Notes: generated by a model from the sequence alone, not told the origin. A stretch of 64,000 nucleotides of DNA from Lucinisca nassula (GCA_963580285.1 OY757026.1:86960651-87024650), one strand, 5' to 3'. Shown: positions 9,691 to 20,433, counted from the stretch's first letter. Made by a program: numbers and translations.

Positions 9691-12119
9691 AAATTAAGTA
9701 AGACAAATATCACAATTTTTTGTCAGAAAATTAGTCATCTGGAGAAACTGAAAGAATGCACTATGTCACACGGATGTGTTATCGTACTGACATAGGAATG
9801 AAAATGTGTTCTTAAGAATTTTGAAAATGCTTTAAGGTTCATGTTCTTGGATCGTTTTCACTGCAGGCAGTGGTTAGAAAACAGACATCAAGCATTGCTT
9901 ACAGTCACATTGGGCTTAACCGGTAAGTAAATAACTGAGCAAGGGCCCAGCAATTTCTACAATTCGCCTAGCATACACAGATCAGTGTTCTAAGCTGCGC
10001 AGTATGGTCATGATTGCTGGAGCTATGAGAAAGTTACAGTGCCCAACATACACAGATCAGCTTGCCCAGTCACACAGTATAGTCATGATCGCTGGAGGCA
10101 TGAGGAAGCGTTGGCTTCTTCACAATTCATAGTTACAGTGCACAGCGAACACAAATCAGACTGCGCGTATGCGATGTGCCCCTGTCCAATAACATTCATA
10201 AAATGAAAGCATGAAACAAAGACAGAATTAAAGACATGCATTAGAGACATACACTTAATGACTTATGGATGATTGTGCGTGCCTCAATAAGGGCTGAGGT
10301 TTGAGTAATATGATAATTGGTCTGTTTGTTACTTTATGGCATGCATTGATAAGGGTTACTACGTAAAGTGATTATTGATCATTTGCATACAACCGCACTC
10401 CACTTCTCCCTCAACCCCCACGCACTGCACCCCAAATGCATGTGTATGTAAGAGCAGTGTGTGCACATGCATGCATGCGTGTGCACACATGCATCACCAA
10501 ACGTATGTATGCACAAGATCGGATGCCTAGATGAAAGAGCACATATGACAGGTAGATGCATGGAATGAAAGCGTATGTATGAACCCCCAAACCCACCTAA
10601 CAACCCGACCTCCCGCACAACAAAAGTGCTAAGCGAGCGGCCAGCAGCGTGCAATACAAAACACCCGCAACCACTTAGCAGCACAACAATAAAACAACAG
10701 AAGAAAGACTAACCACAAAAAATAGCTAAAAACTAATCCCCAGATTGGATATAAGGCGCATAACACGTAACTTTGAACGTGTACAGCAATCTTTAGACAC
10801 TTCCAAATTGCAATGAAACTTATAACCAAAATAACTGTTGAACTATCCCCATATTGATAAGTACAAACTCTGATGAGCCCATCCCATACATAAAAACAAC
10901 GCCCACCCTTTTCGGAAAACTGAACAAGCTCAAGGCACAGCACCGCTTAAACTTAAATGCAGTGCAATCACGGAGCCAAAATCTTTAGAATGGAGTTCTA
11001 AATTACGCCAAAACAAACTATATGTGTGGTTCCTATTACATGGTTTTCAAAAATAGGGTAGGTAGGTAGGAAAATTATTTTATTTTTTATTTTTATTTTT
11101 TTCTCACCTTTTATACTATGCTACTTATTTTTGTTCTATTGTTTTGCTTTTGTTGTATAATCGTACTTGAAAACAGTGTAAACAAATAAACGTATAATAA
11201 ATAATGCTTAGTTTTCATCCATATTGTCTTAATTGTTAATACAAAAATAAGGGTGTTCTTCAATCAGAACAAAGTATTTTGATTGGACAAAACTATCTTG
11301 AATAGTGTTGCAACTGTTATTGTACCATATATACATACATTTAGAAGATAACTGTAAAAGTTCAAAATATCAAGATGAAATGACAGAGTAAACGGAGATC
11401 AGAAAATTTCTTTTATTTGCTTAATACTGCAAACTAGAGAAAGTGCCCAGTGGGGCACGTATACCCCCGACCAGTCCCATCCCCTTTTAGTGGAAATGAA
11501 AATTTGTTTCTAGCGTTGAACCTTTCCATATAAACTTTCCATTTAGTCCACTGAGAATAACTATTGCATTTCAACAAATATAGAATAATTTATCATATCC
11601 AAAGATGAGACTGCTTGTCTTTGCTGAATAATAAAAATTCAAAGTTTGTTGCAATTTGGAACAATTTCAACTGGAAACAACAAACATAGAATAGGCTGTC
11701 ATAGAACATTTGCTGAATTAAAGTAGCTGTATAATGACATAATAAAGCAATGCATTTTTTATTATTACTTGCATTTATTATTGTCTGCATTTCAAGAGAA
11801 AATATTATGCAAAATTTAACAGTTCTAGTCGCTGTTGTTTCTAAGATCACAAGGACCAATATACATGTATAAACTGACAAATCTGACAAGGGTCACAGCA
11901 TAAAGAAACAACAAACTAACTAATAATGAACAGATGGAAAGACAAAAACTATAACCTTTGATATACTTTGTATGCAAGGAGTATAATGAAAACAGTTATC
12001 AAATCCTGTACCATATACTATTATGCGATGTATATATGTGAATTTATTCTAATTAATATTGTTTAAACCAAAACAGTTAACACAAAACTTGGACGTGATC
12101 AAAATGTGTAAGTCCTTAT
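9691..12119. other. Long non-coding stretch with a short ~76-bp repeat
   Basis: No convincing coding region. About 9965-10170 holds two clear and one weak copy of a ~76-bp unit (CATACACAGATCAG ... TATGGTCATGAT(T/C)GCTGGAG). About 10430-10510 is rich in TGCATG/TGTGCA alternation. 11040-11600 is very AT-rich. A possible element end (AAAGACAAAAACTATAACC) lies near 11940. ORFs up to ~100 codons here show no family resemblance. Confidence 0.4.
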
Positions 12120-12718
12120 TATTGACCCATAGCCCCACCCGGGGGCTTGACACAGGAGCTTAGATATTCCATATGAAAGTTAATACTAAAGCTATATTCT
12201 GTACCAAATATGAAGAGAATCTAACATGAGGTTACAGAGATATAAGCAATCAAAAAGGTTTGACACAAAACTTCGACTTAAAAGTCGACAAACTGACAGA
12301 CAGCCCACCCAGGGGCTTGACCCAGGGGCTTAGATATTCCATATGAAAGGTTATGCTATAGAGATATCCTTTACCAAATATGAAAAGAATCTAACATGTA
12401 GTTACAGAGATATGAGCAATCAAAAAGGTTTAACACAAAACATTGACGTAAATATTGATGAACGGACTGACGGGTGGACAGCCCACCCAGGGGCTTGACC
12501 CGCGAGCTAAGATATTCCAAATGAAAGGTAATGCTATAGAGATATCCTGTACCAAATATGAAGAGAATCAAACATGTGGTGACAGAGATATGAGCAATCA
12601 AAAAGGTTTAACACAAAACTTTGACGTAAAAGTTGACAAACGGACAGACAGCCCACCCAGGGGCTTAGATACTCCATATGAAAGGTAATGCTATAGAGAT
12701 ATCCTGTTCCAAATATGA
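12120..12718 (+). repeat. ~170-178-bp satellite, left of the DIRS insertion
   Basis: CAGCCCACCCAGGGGCTTGA recurs near 12301, 12479 and 12649. Units carry AGATATTCCATATGAAAGG and a GACGGACAG-like block. The array is interrupted at ...CCAAATATGAAG (about 12719) by the DIRS-like element and continues at 19125, so it was one array before insertion. Confidence 0.8.
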
Positions 12719-12753
12719 AGTTTTTCTTGTAAAACTTATTTAAGTTAGCAATA

Positions 12754-12925
12754 CTTACCATAGTAATGATTAGACTACTACCCATTTCCATGTTAATTGC
12801 AAAGGAAATTTTGAGATCGAATCAGGCTTGGTCCCGGACCGAAGATACCGGTCTTTATACCCCTACTCCGGTACCGGATAATATATCCACCGGAAGTTGC
12901 GCAGTACGTCAATTCTTTAAATTTC
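12754..12925 (-). repeat. DIRS inverted terminal repeat, right-hand (3') end of element
   Basis: Reverse-complementary to 18936-19106. It contains CTTACCATAGTAATGATTAG at the outer side and GCGCAGTACGTCAATTCTTT at the inner side. Identity by eye is very high, as expected for repeats renewed at each replication. Confidence 0.85.
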
Positions 12926-12961
12926 AGCACAGTATAAAGCGGGGCGGGAGGTGGGCCTCTT

Positions 12962-13056
12962 ATCATTACTATGGTAAGTATTGCTAACTAAAATAAGTTT
13001 TACAAGAAAAACTTCATTTTATTAGCGCAATCTTACCATAGTAATGATTAGACTAC
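12962..13056 (-). repeat. DIRS internal complementary region
   Basis: The first half is complementary to the left outer end (12719-12775) and the second half to the right outer end (19085-19123). The join reads TTACAAGAAAAACTTCATTTT, i.e. the two ends fused as in a circle. In DIRS elements this region templates completion of the termini. It sits between the 3' repeat and the recombinase ORF. Confidence 0.85.
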
Positions 13057-13283
13057 ACATAGAATAAAGTGTAGGTGGGAGGTCATAATATAAAAAGAGA
13101 CCACCTGATTCGATATATATGTTTGGAAGATATTCTAAAATATATATGCCATCATAAATTAAGAAAGCATCTTCCAAAACAATAGACTAGCATAATTACA
13201 AACTTAACCCTATATAGATTCAGGTTAACCCAATAAGGGTTACCTTAAACTAGGTTAGTAAAAACCAGGGTTAGTACAGGCAA

Positions 13284-14954
13284 TTACCTCCATATCATCG
13301 GTATAGGGATAATAGAGCCAGCTTTTCTTCCTATTCCTGATGGGAGGAGGGTCGCCCCCCCCCCACCACTTTTTTGGGCAGCAACAACTTGGCCCAAAGA
13401 GTTTAAAGCCTGGCTCTGCCTGGACATATCTCTCAAGTAGAATCGTGAGAATGTAGTCGGACGATTCCACACAGCCGCACGTAAAATGTCATCCAAACAT
13501 GCCTTACTTAAGTATGCCCAGGACGATGAAAAAGCTCGAAGGTCGTGAGCTTTAATGTGCATAAGAGAAATGTCTCTGCTAGTCAATTTCGAGTATGCTA
13601 GCTTAACTGTAGCTACAATCCACCTGGAGATTGTTGCTTTTGAAACATCACGATTACCCCTAACAGAAAGAAAAAGTCTGTCCCGACCTCTGCGGAAAGG
13701 CTTAGTCATTCTGATATAGAACTTTAATGCTCGAACCGGGCATAGAAGTCTATCGGGATTCTGATTGTTCAAGGTTTTCGACAAACACGGGATCACAATA
13801 GGATCCGGGCTAACCGAAGGAAGCTGAGTTTTAGCTAAAAAACCCGTTACGAACTGAAGCGACACGGAGCCGTCAGTTTTATTAAAACGGATATTGTCTT
13901 CGCTAGCAGATAAAGCGTGAATTTCGCACCGGCGTTTTGACGTAGCAAAAGCCAAGAGAAAAACAGTTTTCATGGTAACATGAAGCATGGACGCTTTATG
14001 AAGAGGTTCAAATGGGTGCTTTCCTAAACATATTAGAACCCAAGATAAATTCCACCGAGGAGTTAAAGACCTGTATACGGGGCGACGAAGCTCCATAGAT
14101 CTTATTAACTCTGATAGAACCGGGTGAGATCCGACTGTTCTACCGGAAACAAATCTAAGAGTATTAGAGATGGCAGATCTATATCCTTTTATTGTGCTTA
14201 TTTGGCAATTTCGAGCCTGAAATAAGTATAAAAGAAAATCTGCTATGGAATTTATAGGGGCCTCGATCGGATTGATTTTCCGTCTATGGCACCAACGAAC
14301 GAAGATTGACCACTTGGCGTCATAAATCTTGTTCGTGCCCGGTCTTCTAGAAGTGGCAACCATTTTGGCAACTTCTGCCGAAAAATTGCTTCCTCTGACC
14401 GATTGCTGGATAACTCCCATGCGTGAAGATTCAGCATTGAGACGTTCTGATGCAGAAACCTTCCGTTTGTCTGCGACAGTAAGTCTGGCGACTGCGGAAG
14501 TTGAACTGGAAGTGACACCAGGAGCTGAATCAGATCTGTGAACCACGACCTTTGTGGCCACAAAGGTGCGATCAACAGAATTTTGCAACATGATGTTCGA
14601 ATCTTGTGCAAAATGGGAGGAATCATTGGAAACGGTGTAAACGCATATGCGTGTAGACTGTTCCAATCCAGGGACATTGCGTCGATGGCAAACGCTCTTG
14701 TGTCCGGTACAGGGGATACATAGAGGGGTAGTTTGTTGTTCAGCCGTGTGGCGAACAAATCTACCGAAGGATATCCCATCTGTTCGAATAATCTCTGAGC
14801 TATCGAGAGCTTCAGAGACCATTCTGTCTGTATTGGCTTGTTCGGCCTCGACAAAAGGTCTGCCAATACGTTGGACTTCCCTGGAATGTGTCGAACTCGA
14901 AGCTGAACATGCTGAGTTTGACGCCAGAGGAGGATTCTCCATACTATTACGCAT
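13284..14954 (-). CDS. Tyrosine recombinase (DIRS integrase)
   Basis: A 556-codon open frame. The recombinase proper starts around residue 180: a SAM-like N-terminal DNA-binding part with TNKIYDAKWSIFVRWCH (207-222), then the catalytic domain with R341/342 (KRRCEIHAL), the H-x-x-R box HDLRAFSSSWAY (H470, R473) and tyrosine 506 in FSRFYLRD. The RKHRY-type residues are therefore present. It would join a circular DNA intermediate to the target. The first ~150 codons overlap the upstream RT/RNase H frame and may not be translated in this frame, so the true start is uncertain. The tail after GQVVAAQ runs through a poly-C tract and looks non-native. Probably intact. Confidence 0.85.
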   Translation of the reverse strand: MRNSMENPPLASNSACSASSSTHSREVQRIGRPFVEAEQANTDRMVSEALDSSEIIRTDGISFGRFVRHTAEQQTTPLCIPCTGHKSVCHRRNVPGLEQSTRICVYTVSNDSSHFAQDSNIMLQNSVDRTFVATKVVVHRSDSAPGVTSSSTSAVARLTVADKRKVSASERLNAESSRMGVIQQSVRGSNFSAEVAKMVATSRRPGTNKIYDAKWSIFVRWCHRRKINPIEAPINSIADFLLYLFQARNCQISTIKGYRSAISNTLRFVSGRTVGSHPVLSELIRSMELRRPVYRSLTPRWNLSWVLICLGKHPFEPLHKASMLHVTMKTVFLLAFATSKRRCEIHALSASEDNIRFNKTDGSVSLQFVTGFLAKTQLPSVSPDPIVIPCLSKTLNNQNPDRLLCPVRALKFYIRMTKPFRRGRDRLFLSVRGNRDVSKATISRWIVATVKLAYSKLTSRDISLMHIKAHDLRAFSSSWAYLSKACLDDILRAAVWNRPTTFSRFYLRDMSRQSQALNSLGQVVAAQKSGGGGATLLPSGIGRKAGSIIPIPMIWR

Positions 14955-14970
14955 AGATTCGGAGAATGCG
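14252..14970 (-). CDS. RNase H C-terminus plus DIRS methyltransferase-like region
   Basis: Continues the RT-RNase H frame after the indel at about 14970: LRVRHIPGKSNVLADLLSR gives the last RNase H motif (H, N, AD). Next is the segment with YPSVDLFATRLNNKLPLYVS, SLDWNSLHAYAFTPFPMI and APLWPQRSWF. This matches the conserved region between RNase H and recombinase in DIRS1-like elements, often annotated as a DAM-like methyltransferase; activity is unproven. The same open frame extends upstream to 16240, but that part is the shadow of the RT. It overlaps the recombinase ORF by several hundred bases in another frame. Confidence 0.65.
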
Positions 14971-16440
14971 TCCCCCCTGTTTCTTTAGATAGGCAACTAC
15001 CGTTGAGTTGTCTGTAGAGATGAGGACACAGGAATGGTGAATGAAATTGCTGCACTGAATTAACGCAAGTTCTATGGCTAGCATTTCTAGAATATTGACG
15101 TGAAGAACAGATTGTTCTTCCGACCAAACACCATGACACGTGTGTCCCACTGGCTCCAGATGAGCTCCCCAGCCCACAGTACTCGCATCTGTGTACAGGA
15201 ATTGAGTGGGGTCTGGGAGATTGAAGGGGACTCCTTGAAGAAGGAGGTTCCAATTCAACCACCATTGGAGTTGAGAACGGATGTTGTCCGTTACACATAT
15301 TTTGTCCTCTAGCGAACAAATATGAGGCCTCCAAATTGTTAGAAGAGACATCTGGAGAGGGCGTAGATGAAGTCGACCCAAGGTTACTAGATCTGACGCC
15401 GCACTGAGCTTGCCCAGAAGGGAAAGAAACTCTCGTGCAGAGCACTGGTTTCTCTGCCGAAAAAGAGAAACGGTCTCGATTAGTGAATCGAGCCGTTCCC
15501 GAGGTAATCTGACTATATTCTGAGCAGTGAGAAACTCCATTCCGATGAAAATGAAACTCTGTGATGGTATTAGGTCTGATTTCTGCCAATTGGGAATCAG
15601 ACCTACCGAGATAATCACTCTCAGACACGACTGAACATCGTGGAGAGTGGAGAGGTGCTCTGCATTCCTTATCAACCAATCGTCTAGATAAGGGAACAAT
15701 GAGAGATTCTGACGATGTAAATACGCCGTAATTACATTCATCAGCCTCGTGAAAACTAGAGGGGCAGTATTCAGGCCGAACGGCAGAGCTCGAAACTGAA
15801 ATAACTGATCCCCTACAGCAAAACGGAGATATTTCCGAGAAGCTGTGTGTATCGGAATATGTAGGTAAGCATCCGTAAGATCTATGGATGCTGTCCAGTC
15901 CTGTGGCTGAATAGCATTCCTGATGGATGCTGTCGTTTCCATCTTGAACGAGTCCAGGTGAATAAACTCGTTCAAGTGGGACAAGTCTATTACTAAACGT
16001 AACTTTCCTGTCTTTTTTGGGACCAGGAAAATCCGGCTGTAAAAGCCTGGACTGTCCCAGTCTTTTACCCTTTCCACTGCCTGTTTGGAAAGTAAGTTCT
16101 GAACTTCTTGCCAAAGAGTTGATGTCTTGAGACTGATACAAATCGGCGCGCGAGACAGAGGGGGAGACTTGTCGAACGGGATTAAATATCCGGCTGAAAC
16201 GACAGAGAGGGCCCACTTGTCGTCTGTGATCATTGACCAAGGTTGGACAAAGTGGGCCAGTCTCCCTCCTACTGGAACTCCCGGTAACGGAAGTTGTGGC
16301 AGTGGAAAGGGTGTGGAGACTATTGTTTCCGACCTTGAGAGGCCCCTTTCCGAGAGGGGAAAGGGGTCTTCACAGGGCCTTCTGACCAAAAGGAGCCTTG
16401 CTGGAGTTTGTGTCAGGTCTTGGGGTGTCATTAGAGGCAC
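14947..16440 (-). CDS. DIRS reverse transcriptase-RNase H (first part)
   Basis: A 497-codon frame overlapping the end of gag by about 70 nt. RT motifs: motif A SIDLTDAYLH (186-195), motif B LPFGLNTAP (219-227) and catalytic YLDD (251-254). RNase H follows with D418 (YTDAS), E452 (LEMLAIEL) and D477 (STDNST). The frame then breaks at a six-G run near 14970 (QGG|RILRIYA), and the rest of RNase H continues one frame over, so a single-base indel or sequencing error separates them. It makes the cDNA of the element. The start codon is uncertain because DIRS RT is often made from an overlapping frame. Confidence 0.85.
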   Translation of the reverse strand: MPLMTPQDLTQTPARLLLVRRPCEDPFPLSERGLSRSETIVSTPFPLPQLPLPGVPVGGRLAHFVQPWSMITDDKWALSVVSAGYLIPFDKSPPLSRAPICISLKTSTLWQEVQNLLSKQAVERVKDWDSPGFYSRIFLVPKKTGKLRLVIDLSHLNEFIHLDSFKMETTASIRNAIQPQDWTASIDLTDAYLHIPIHTASRKYLRFAVGDQLFQFRALPFGLNTAPLVFTRLMNVITAYLHRQNLSLFPYLDDWLIRNAEHLSTLHDVQSCLRVIISVGLIPNWQKSDLIPSQSFIFIGMEFLTAQNIVRLPRERLDSLIETVSLFRQRNQCSAREFLSLLGKLSAASDLVTLGRLHLRPLQMSLLTIWRPHICSLEDKICVTDNIRSQLQWWLNWNLLLQGVPFNLPDPTQFLYTDASTVGWGAHLEPVGHTCHGVWSEEQSVLHVNILEMLAIELALIQCSNFIHHSCVLISTDNSTVVAYLKKQGGRILRIYA

Positions 16441-18280
16441 TGAACTGACGTTTCTTACTCCGCTGATTCCTGTTCTTCGACTGTTTCGAAGAACTAGGAG
16501 TCATTGCTGGTCCTTGGTTTTTAATGGATGGTTTTTTCGATGAAACACCGGCCATTAACCTATGCTGCTGATCAGTTAAGTCTGATTGAGCCACCTCGAC
16601 GATACGATCGCCAAATTTACTCGTACTATTCAAAGGCGCTGCACGAAGCTTTGTCTTTGAATGGTCTAGTAAGACTGGCGATGTAGATAATACTGCATCG
16701 CGGCGTGAAACTAGCATCTCTGTCGCAAGTGACATGGCCAAAGCAATAGAATGCCTTGTTGTCTTGCCGACAGCTTCGAGAAGGCGTTGTAATGCCTGAG
16801 GATTTAACGTCTCTTGACGTAAATTCTGGAAAGCTGCCAATGAGAACAAGTCTGCATGGGAAGCAATAGAGACTAACTCTCTGCATCGTTTCTCCCATGA
16901 TTCTAACCGAGTCGTGTTTAGACTGAAGTTAATGGGAGAAGAAAGAGAGAGTTTACCGGCGTCCCTATCCAACTTTGGATTTGTTGGAGGAAAGTCCGGA
17001 CTATGGCTCTTATAGTATTTCATAGGAGCAATAGATGTCATAAAAGAAGTCGGCGCTGACCATTGTGCAACGTTCGACTTCTTTTCAAACTCTGTTTGAA
17101 AAGTTTTGAGAGTCTCTTTGACTGCTAGAGATTGTGGAAGCATACTTAATCTGGAGGTTGTATTAACCCCAGAAAGTCGTTCAATCCCTGAAAGAGGTTT
17201 CACCGGGATATTGTCCTCCGATTCTCGTGGACACATATCCGATGGTAAGAGTCGAAAAACCTCATTAATAGCTTTATCGAACGACCAAGTTTCATGAAGA
17301 TCCTCTGGATCTTCGTCAACTCTGTCAGGAGAAGGAGCAACTGTCGGATCAGGGTTGTTCTCCAAGTAGGAAGCGACCGAATTAGCCACTTCTATAGATA
17401 AAGCTTGTTGTGTACGATCAGGCGGAAGCGATCCGGACTGTTGTACAATAGGAATAAAATTGTCGGCAGTGTGAATAAACTGTTCATTTGAAGCAGTTGC
17501 CGGCAAAAATGTGTTTCTAACCTGTTCCTGATCGTGGTGAACGGAATAGGTTACACTCGACGTCTGTCTTCTATTGCGACTTCGACTGTTTCGTGAAACA
17601 GACGAGTCAGAAGACGAAGAAGAAGAAGGAGAACGTCGACGATGACGTTTCTTCTTTCTAGAATGACGCCGTCTAGACCTCCTAGAAGACACACTGGAAG
17701 ATGATGAGCTCCTCCTGGAGTATTTTCTTCTCTTGTGTTTAGAAACATTATGTCTAGAAGTATGACTTCTAGACAAAGAATGTTGTCTATAACCCGGTGC
17801 AGAATACTCGTTAGTATTCAAATGACCGGTAGTTATTTCCGGGTTAAGTTGACCGGGCAAGCGATGCCATGCAACTACTTGTTTCTCTTGTTCAGAAACA
17901 TCCCGGTTCCCGGTGACTGTTTGACCGGTCACCGGGAAATCGGCGATTACCGGGATTCTAGTATCGGGACCGGGATTTTCTATTTCAAACCTAGCACCGG
18001 GTTGGACGGTGTGTGGTTGAACAGAACTTGGTCCTGAATGTTCGGCCTGACCCGGTTTTCCGGTTGGACCCGGTGGAAACCCGGTGATGACTGTCATTGA
18101 CAGTTTGATCACCGGGACCCGGTACTCCCATAGATGACAGGTCATTATGAGATTTGGCTGAAGCCCGGTTGGGTCTAATGATCGACCGGGATCGATCACC
18201 GCAACCAGAGGAACCCGGAGGTTCAACAGCCCCAGAGATTGTACCCGGATGCATGGCACTGGATTCTCTGGCATCTCCAA
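16370..18280 (-). CDS. DIRS Gag-like protein (main part)
   Basis: A 636-codon frame. It contains a strong arginine-serine tract (around residues 170-240, e.g. RRHSRKKKRHRRRSPSSSSS) and a helical region (about 450-570), and ends in a lysine-rich tail. RS-rich tracts suggest RNA binding or nuclear targeting. Position before RT, overlap with it and lack of enzymatic motifs support Gag. The amino-terminal ~90 codons compete with an open frame at 17991-18314 that also looks coding (proline/serine-rich), so a frameshift probably lies in this stretch. Confidence 0.6.
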   Translation of the reverse strand: MEMPENPVPCIRVQSLGLLNLRVPLVAVIDPGRSLDPTGLQPNLIMTCHLWEYRVPVIKLSMTVITGFPPGPTGKPGQAEHSGPSSVQPHTVQPGARFEIENPGPDTRIPVIADFPVTGQTVTGNRDVSEQEKQVVAWHRLPGQLNPEITTGHLNTNEYSAPGYRQHSLSRSHTSRHNVSKHKRRKYSRRSSSSSSVSSRRSRRRHSRKKKRHRRRSPSSSSSSDSSVSRNSRSRNRRQTSSVTYSVHHDQEQVRNTFLPATASNEQFIHTADNFIPIVQQSGSLPPDRTQQALSIEVANSVASYLENNPDPTVAPSPDRVDEDPEDLHETWSFDKAINEVFRLLPSDMCPRESEDNIPVKPLSGIERLSGVNTTSRLSMLPQSLAVKETLKTFQTEFEKKSNVAQWSAPTSFMTSIAPMKYYKSHSPDFPPTNPKLDRDAGKLSLSSPINFSLNTTRLESWEKRCRELVSIASHADLFSLAAFQNLRQETLNPQALQRLLEAVGKTTRHSIALAMSLATEMLVSRRDAVLSTSPVLLDHSKTKLRAAPLNSTSKFGDRIVEVAQSDLTDQQHRLMAGVSSKKPSIKNQGPAMTPSSSKQSKNRNQRSKKRQFSASNDTPRPDTNSSKAPFGQKAL

Positions 18281-18361
18281 TAGACAGGGCCGGAGGCCCT
18301 GGTCGTGGAGGCATCTCTTAGAGACAAAGCCGCAGCTCTGACTAAAGAGGGACGAGGAGAG

Positions 18362-18706
18362 TCATTTTCCAACGATGAAGAATGGTCTCCAAAAAAGTTC
18401 TTCAGCTTTACCAGTCTTCCTACCCGGTTGCCCGGTGGAAGGCTGAGCTGTCTGCTTCTTCTTGTCTCGTGAGTGAGCCTTCTTGTGGTTCATCTCTTCA
18501 GTACTGAAAGTAGAAGAAAAAAGTTGAGAAATAACGCGTTTCCGATATGATCGACGCGATTCAGCGATGTCCCAATTGGTTGAAGTCCAATGTTTACAAA
18601 ACTCACAAGTTGAAAACCTTGAACAACCAGAACAAGATAAACATCTAGGATGAATATCCCACAAAGCTTTTAGATGTCCGCAACAACCTCGAAGTTGATT
18701 TGACAT
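18362..18706 (-). pseudogene. DIRS Gag N-terminal zinc-finger-like fragment
   Basis: A 114-codon frame beginning MSNQLRGCCGHLKALWDIHP with cysteines in HPRCLSCSGCSRFSTCEFC, a compact Cys-rich module seen at the start of DIRS Gag-like proteins. It ends at a stop near 18362. A different frame then reads FFGDHSSSLENDSPRPSLVR, which looks like the native continuation, so a frameshift separates it from the main Gag part. Confidence 0.6.
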
Positions 18707-18935
18707 AAATATCTCAACTAACAGAAGGCAATTCTCCGAAGCAAAATTTTGACATATTTTCCTAAGTCAAAATAAAATGCTGTACGAGACAAATATTCCA
18801 TAAATAATGCAGAATGATTACAAATCGTCCTAAGCAATTAATAAGCAAGGATACAGAGAACATCCACGTTCCCAGGCACCGATGATGATCGATTTTTCTC
18901 TCAACGTTCAATTCATCAGCCTTGTCCTTTCAAGG

Positions 18936-19106
18936 AAATTTGAAGAATTGACGTACTGCGCAACTTCCGGTGGATATATTATCCGGTACCGGAGTAGGGG
19001 TATAAAGACCGGTATCTTCGGTCCGGGACCAAGCCTGATTCGATCTCAAAATTTCCTTTGCAATTAACATGGAAATGGGTAGTAGTCTAATCATTACTAT
19101 GGTAAG
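18936..19106 (-). repeat. DIRS inverted terminal repeat, left-hand (5') end of element
   Basis: Partner of 12754-12925. The promoter of the element is expected here but I see no clear core promoter motif. Outside it, 19107-19123 (ATTGCGCTAATAAAATG) is the outer end also found in the internal complementary region. Confidence 0.85.
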
Positions 19107-19124
19107 ATTGCGCTAATAAAATGA

Positions 19125-19640
19125 GGAGAATCCAACATGTGGTGACAGAGTTATTAGCAATCAAAAAGGTTTAACACAAAACTTTGACGTAAAAGTTGAC
19201 AAACCGACAGACAGCCCACCCAGGGGCTTGACCCAGGGGCTTGGATATTCCATATGAAAGGAAATGCTATAGAGATATCCTTTACCAAATATGAAGAGAA
19301 TCTAACATGCGGTTACAGAGATATGAGCAATCAAAAAGGTTTAACACAAAACTTTGACGTAAAAGTAGATGAACAGACAGACGGCCCACACAGGAGCTTG
19401 ACCCAGGGGCTTAGTTATTCCATATGAAAGGTTATGCTACAGAGATATCCTTTACCAAATATGAAGAGAATTTAACATGTGGTTACAGAGATATGAGCTA
19501 TCAAAAAGGTTTAACACAAAACTTTGACGTAAAGGTTGACGAACGGCCGGACGGACGGAAGTACTAACGAACGAACTAACTAACGAACGAACGGAAAGAC
19601 GAAAACTATATACCCCCTGACATACTTCGTATATAGTCTT
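19125..19640 (+). repeat. ~170-bp satellite, right part, with ACGG/AACG microsatellite and end
   Basis: Continues the array of 12120-12718 (units near 19212 and 19381). It ends with GGCCGGACGGACGG, an AACGAACT run (about 19566-19600) and ACTATATACCCCCTGACATAC: again repeats, then microsatellite, then terminus. Confidence 0.75.
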
Positions 19641-20039
19641 TTCAAATCGTAGTCCTTGTGCCAGTTGTATCTGTCTTACTTGGTCTTAAAGCTGAACATG
19701 ATAGCTAGCTAGACAGATAGATAAGATTAGATTAGAGTCCAAAATCCTTCATTTTGAAAAGTTAAGTCCCTGATCTTCGTTACACAAAAAACATAAACAA
19801 CATTTCTAAACACATGTGTGCACTACTGCATAGTTGCATGTTTCCCTAACTGCCTCTTTCATGACTTCAATCCAAATTTGTATAGTGTGGAAACTCAAAA
19901 GAACCATGCCATTGAGGTGGTTGTAATAAGAAACCACAATGTACATGTATATTCTGGAGCAGAGATTGGGAAAAAATGTATCCCCAGTTAACTAGGGGCA
20001 TGCAAGGGTGAGCAAGGATAAAGACTGACAGTCACCCAT
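19641..20039. other. Non-coding, nothing recognised
   Basis: AT-rich DNA with a short AGCTAGCTAGACAGATAGAT stretch. No gene, RNA or clear repeat. Confidence 0.4.
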
Positions 20040-20180
20040 AGACTGAAAAATCATGGAGGCAGGGCTTGAGATGTCATTTCATCTCAATGTCAGGTAAAAG
20101 TCCTCCAAAATTGGAAGCAATGTCTCCAAAATGACATTTACAGTGTTGATGAGAACGTTAAACCTCAAATCAAATGACCA
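20040..20180 (+). mobile_element. SINE-like family S1, 3' half
   Basis: Plus-strand copy from GGCAGGGCTTGAGATGTCATT to the tail CGTTAAACCTCAAATCAAAT. It is 5'-truncated, as expected of a retroposed copy. Confidence 0.75.
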
Positions 20181-20433
20181 AAATATAACAATGTCATGCC
20201 TGTTTAAAGAATGGATATTTTAGACACTTTTTAGCAATAGATTGTTGCCTGTTTGATGGTTTACCGCTAATCCCGCTGTTTATTGTTCCAAATTATCTCA
20301 CTTTAAGATTTTATGACCAGTGTACATGTAAGTGATACCAATTAAACAATTAGGTGTGAAAAGTTACCTGACCAGTGTTATCATGTGCGAAGACAATACC
20401 ATATGCGGCCAGTCTGATCAGCGAGTGTCTAAT

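Larger units (their letters stand above)
12718..19125 (-). mobile_element. DIRS1-like tyrosine-recombinase retrotransposon
   Basis: A ~6.4-kb element reading on the minus strand: Gag, RT-RNase H, then tyrosine recombinase. The inverted terminal repeats are ~170 bp (12754-12925 and 18936-19106) with the short outer sequences differing. An internal complementary region at 12962-13056 carries both outer ends back to back, the hallmark of DIRS-type replication. It is inserted in the satellite between ...AATATGAAG and GAGAATCC. No integrase and no direct LTRs are present. The coding regions are largely open, with a few frameshifts, so the insertion is fairly young. Confidence 0.9.

Noticed and set aside
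10379..10943. ORFs of about 100 codons with Cys/His-rich or hydrophobic sequence
   Set aside because: Low-complexity TGCATG/ACACAC-type DNA; no family resemblance, overlapping frames.
14984..16240. Open frame in the same region as the DIRS RT (upstream part of 14252-16240)
   Set aside because: Shadow of the RT frame; only the part after about 14970 carries RNase H and later motifs.
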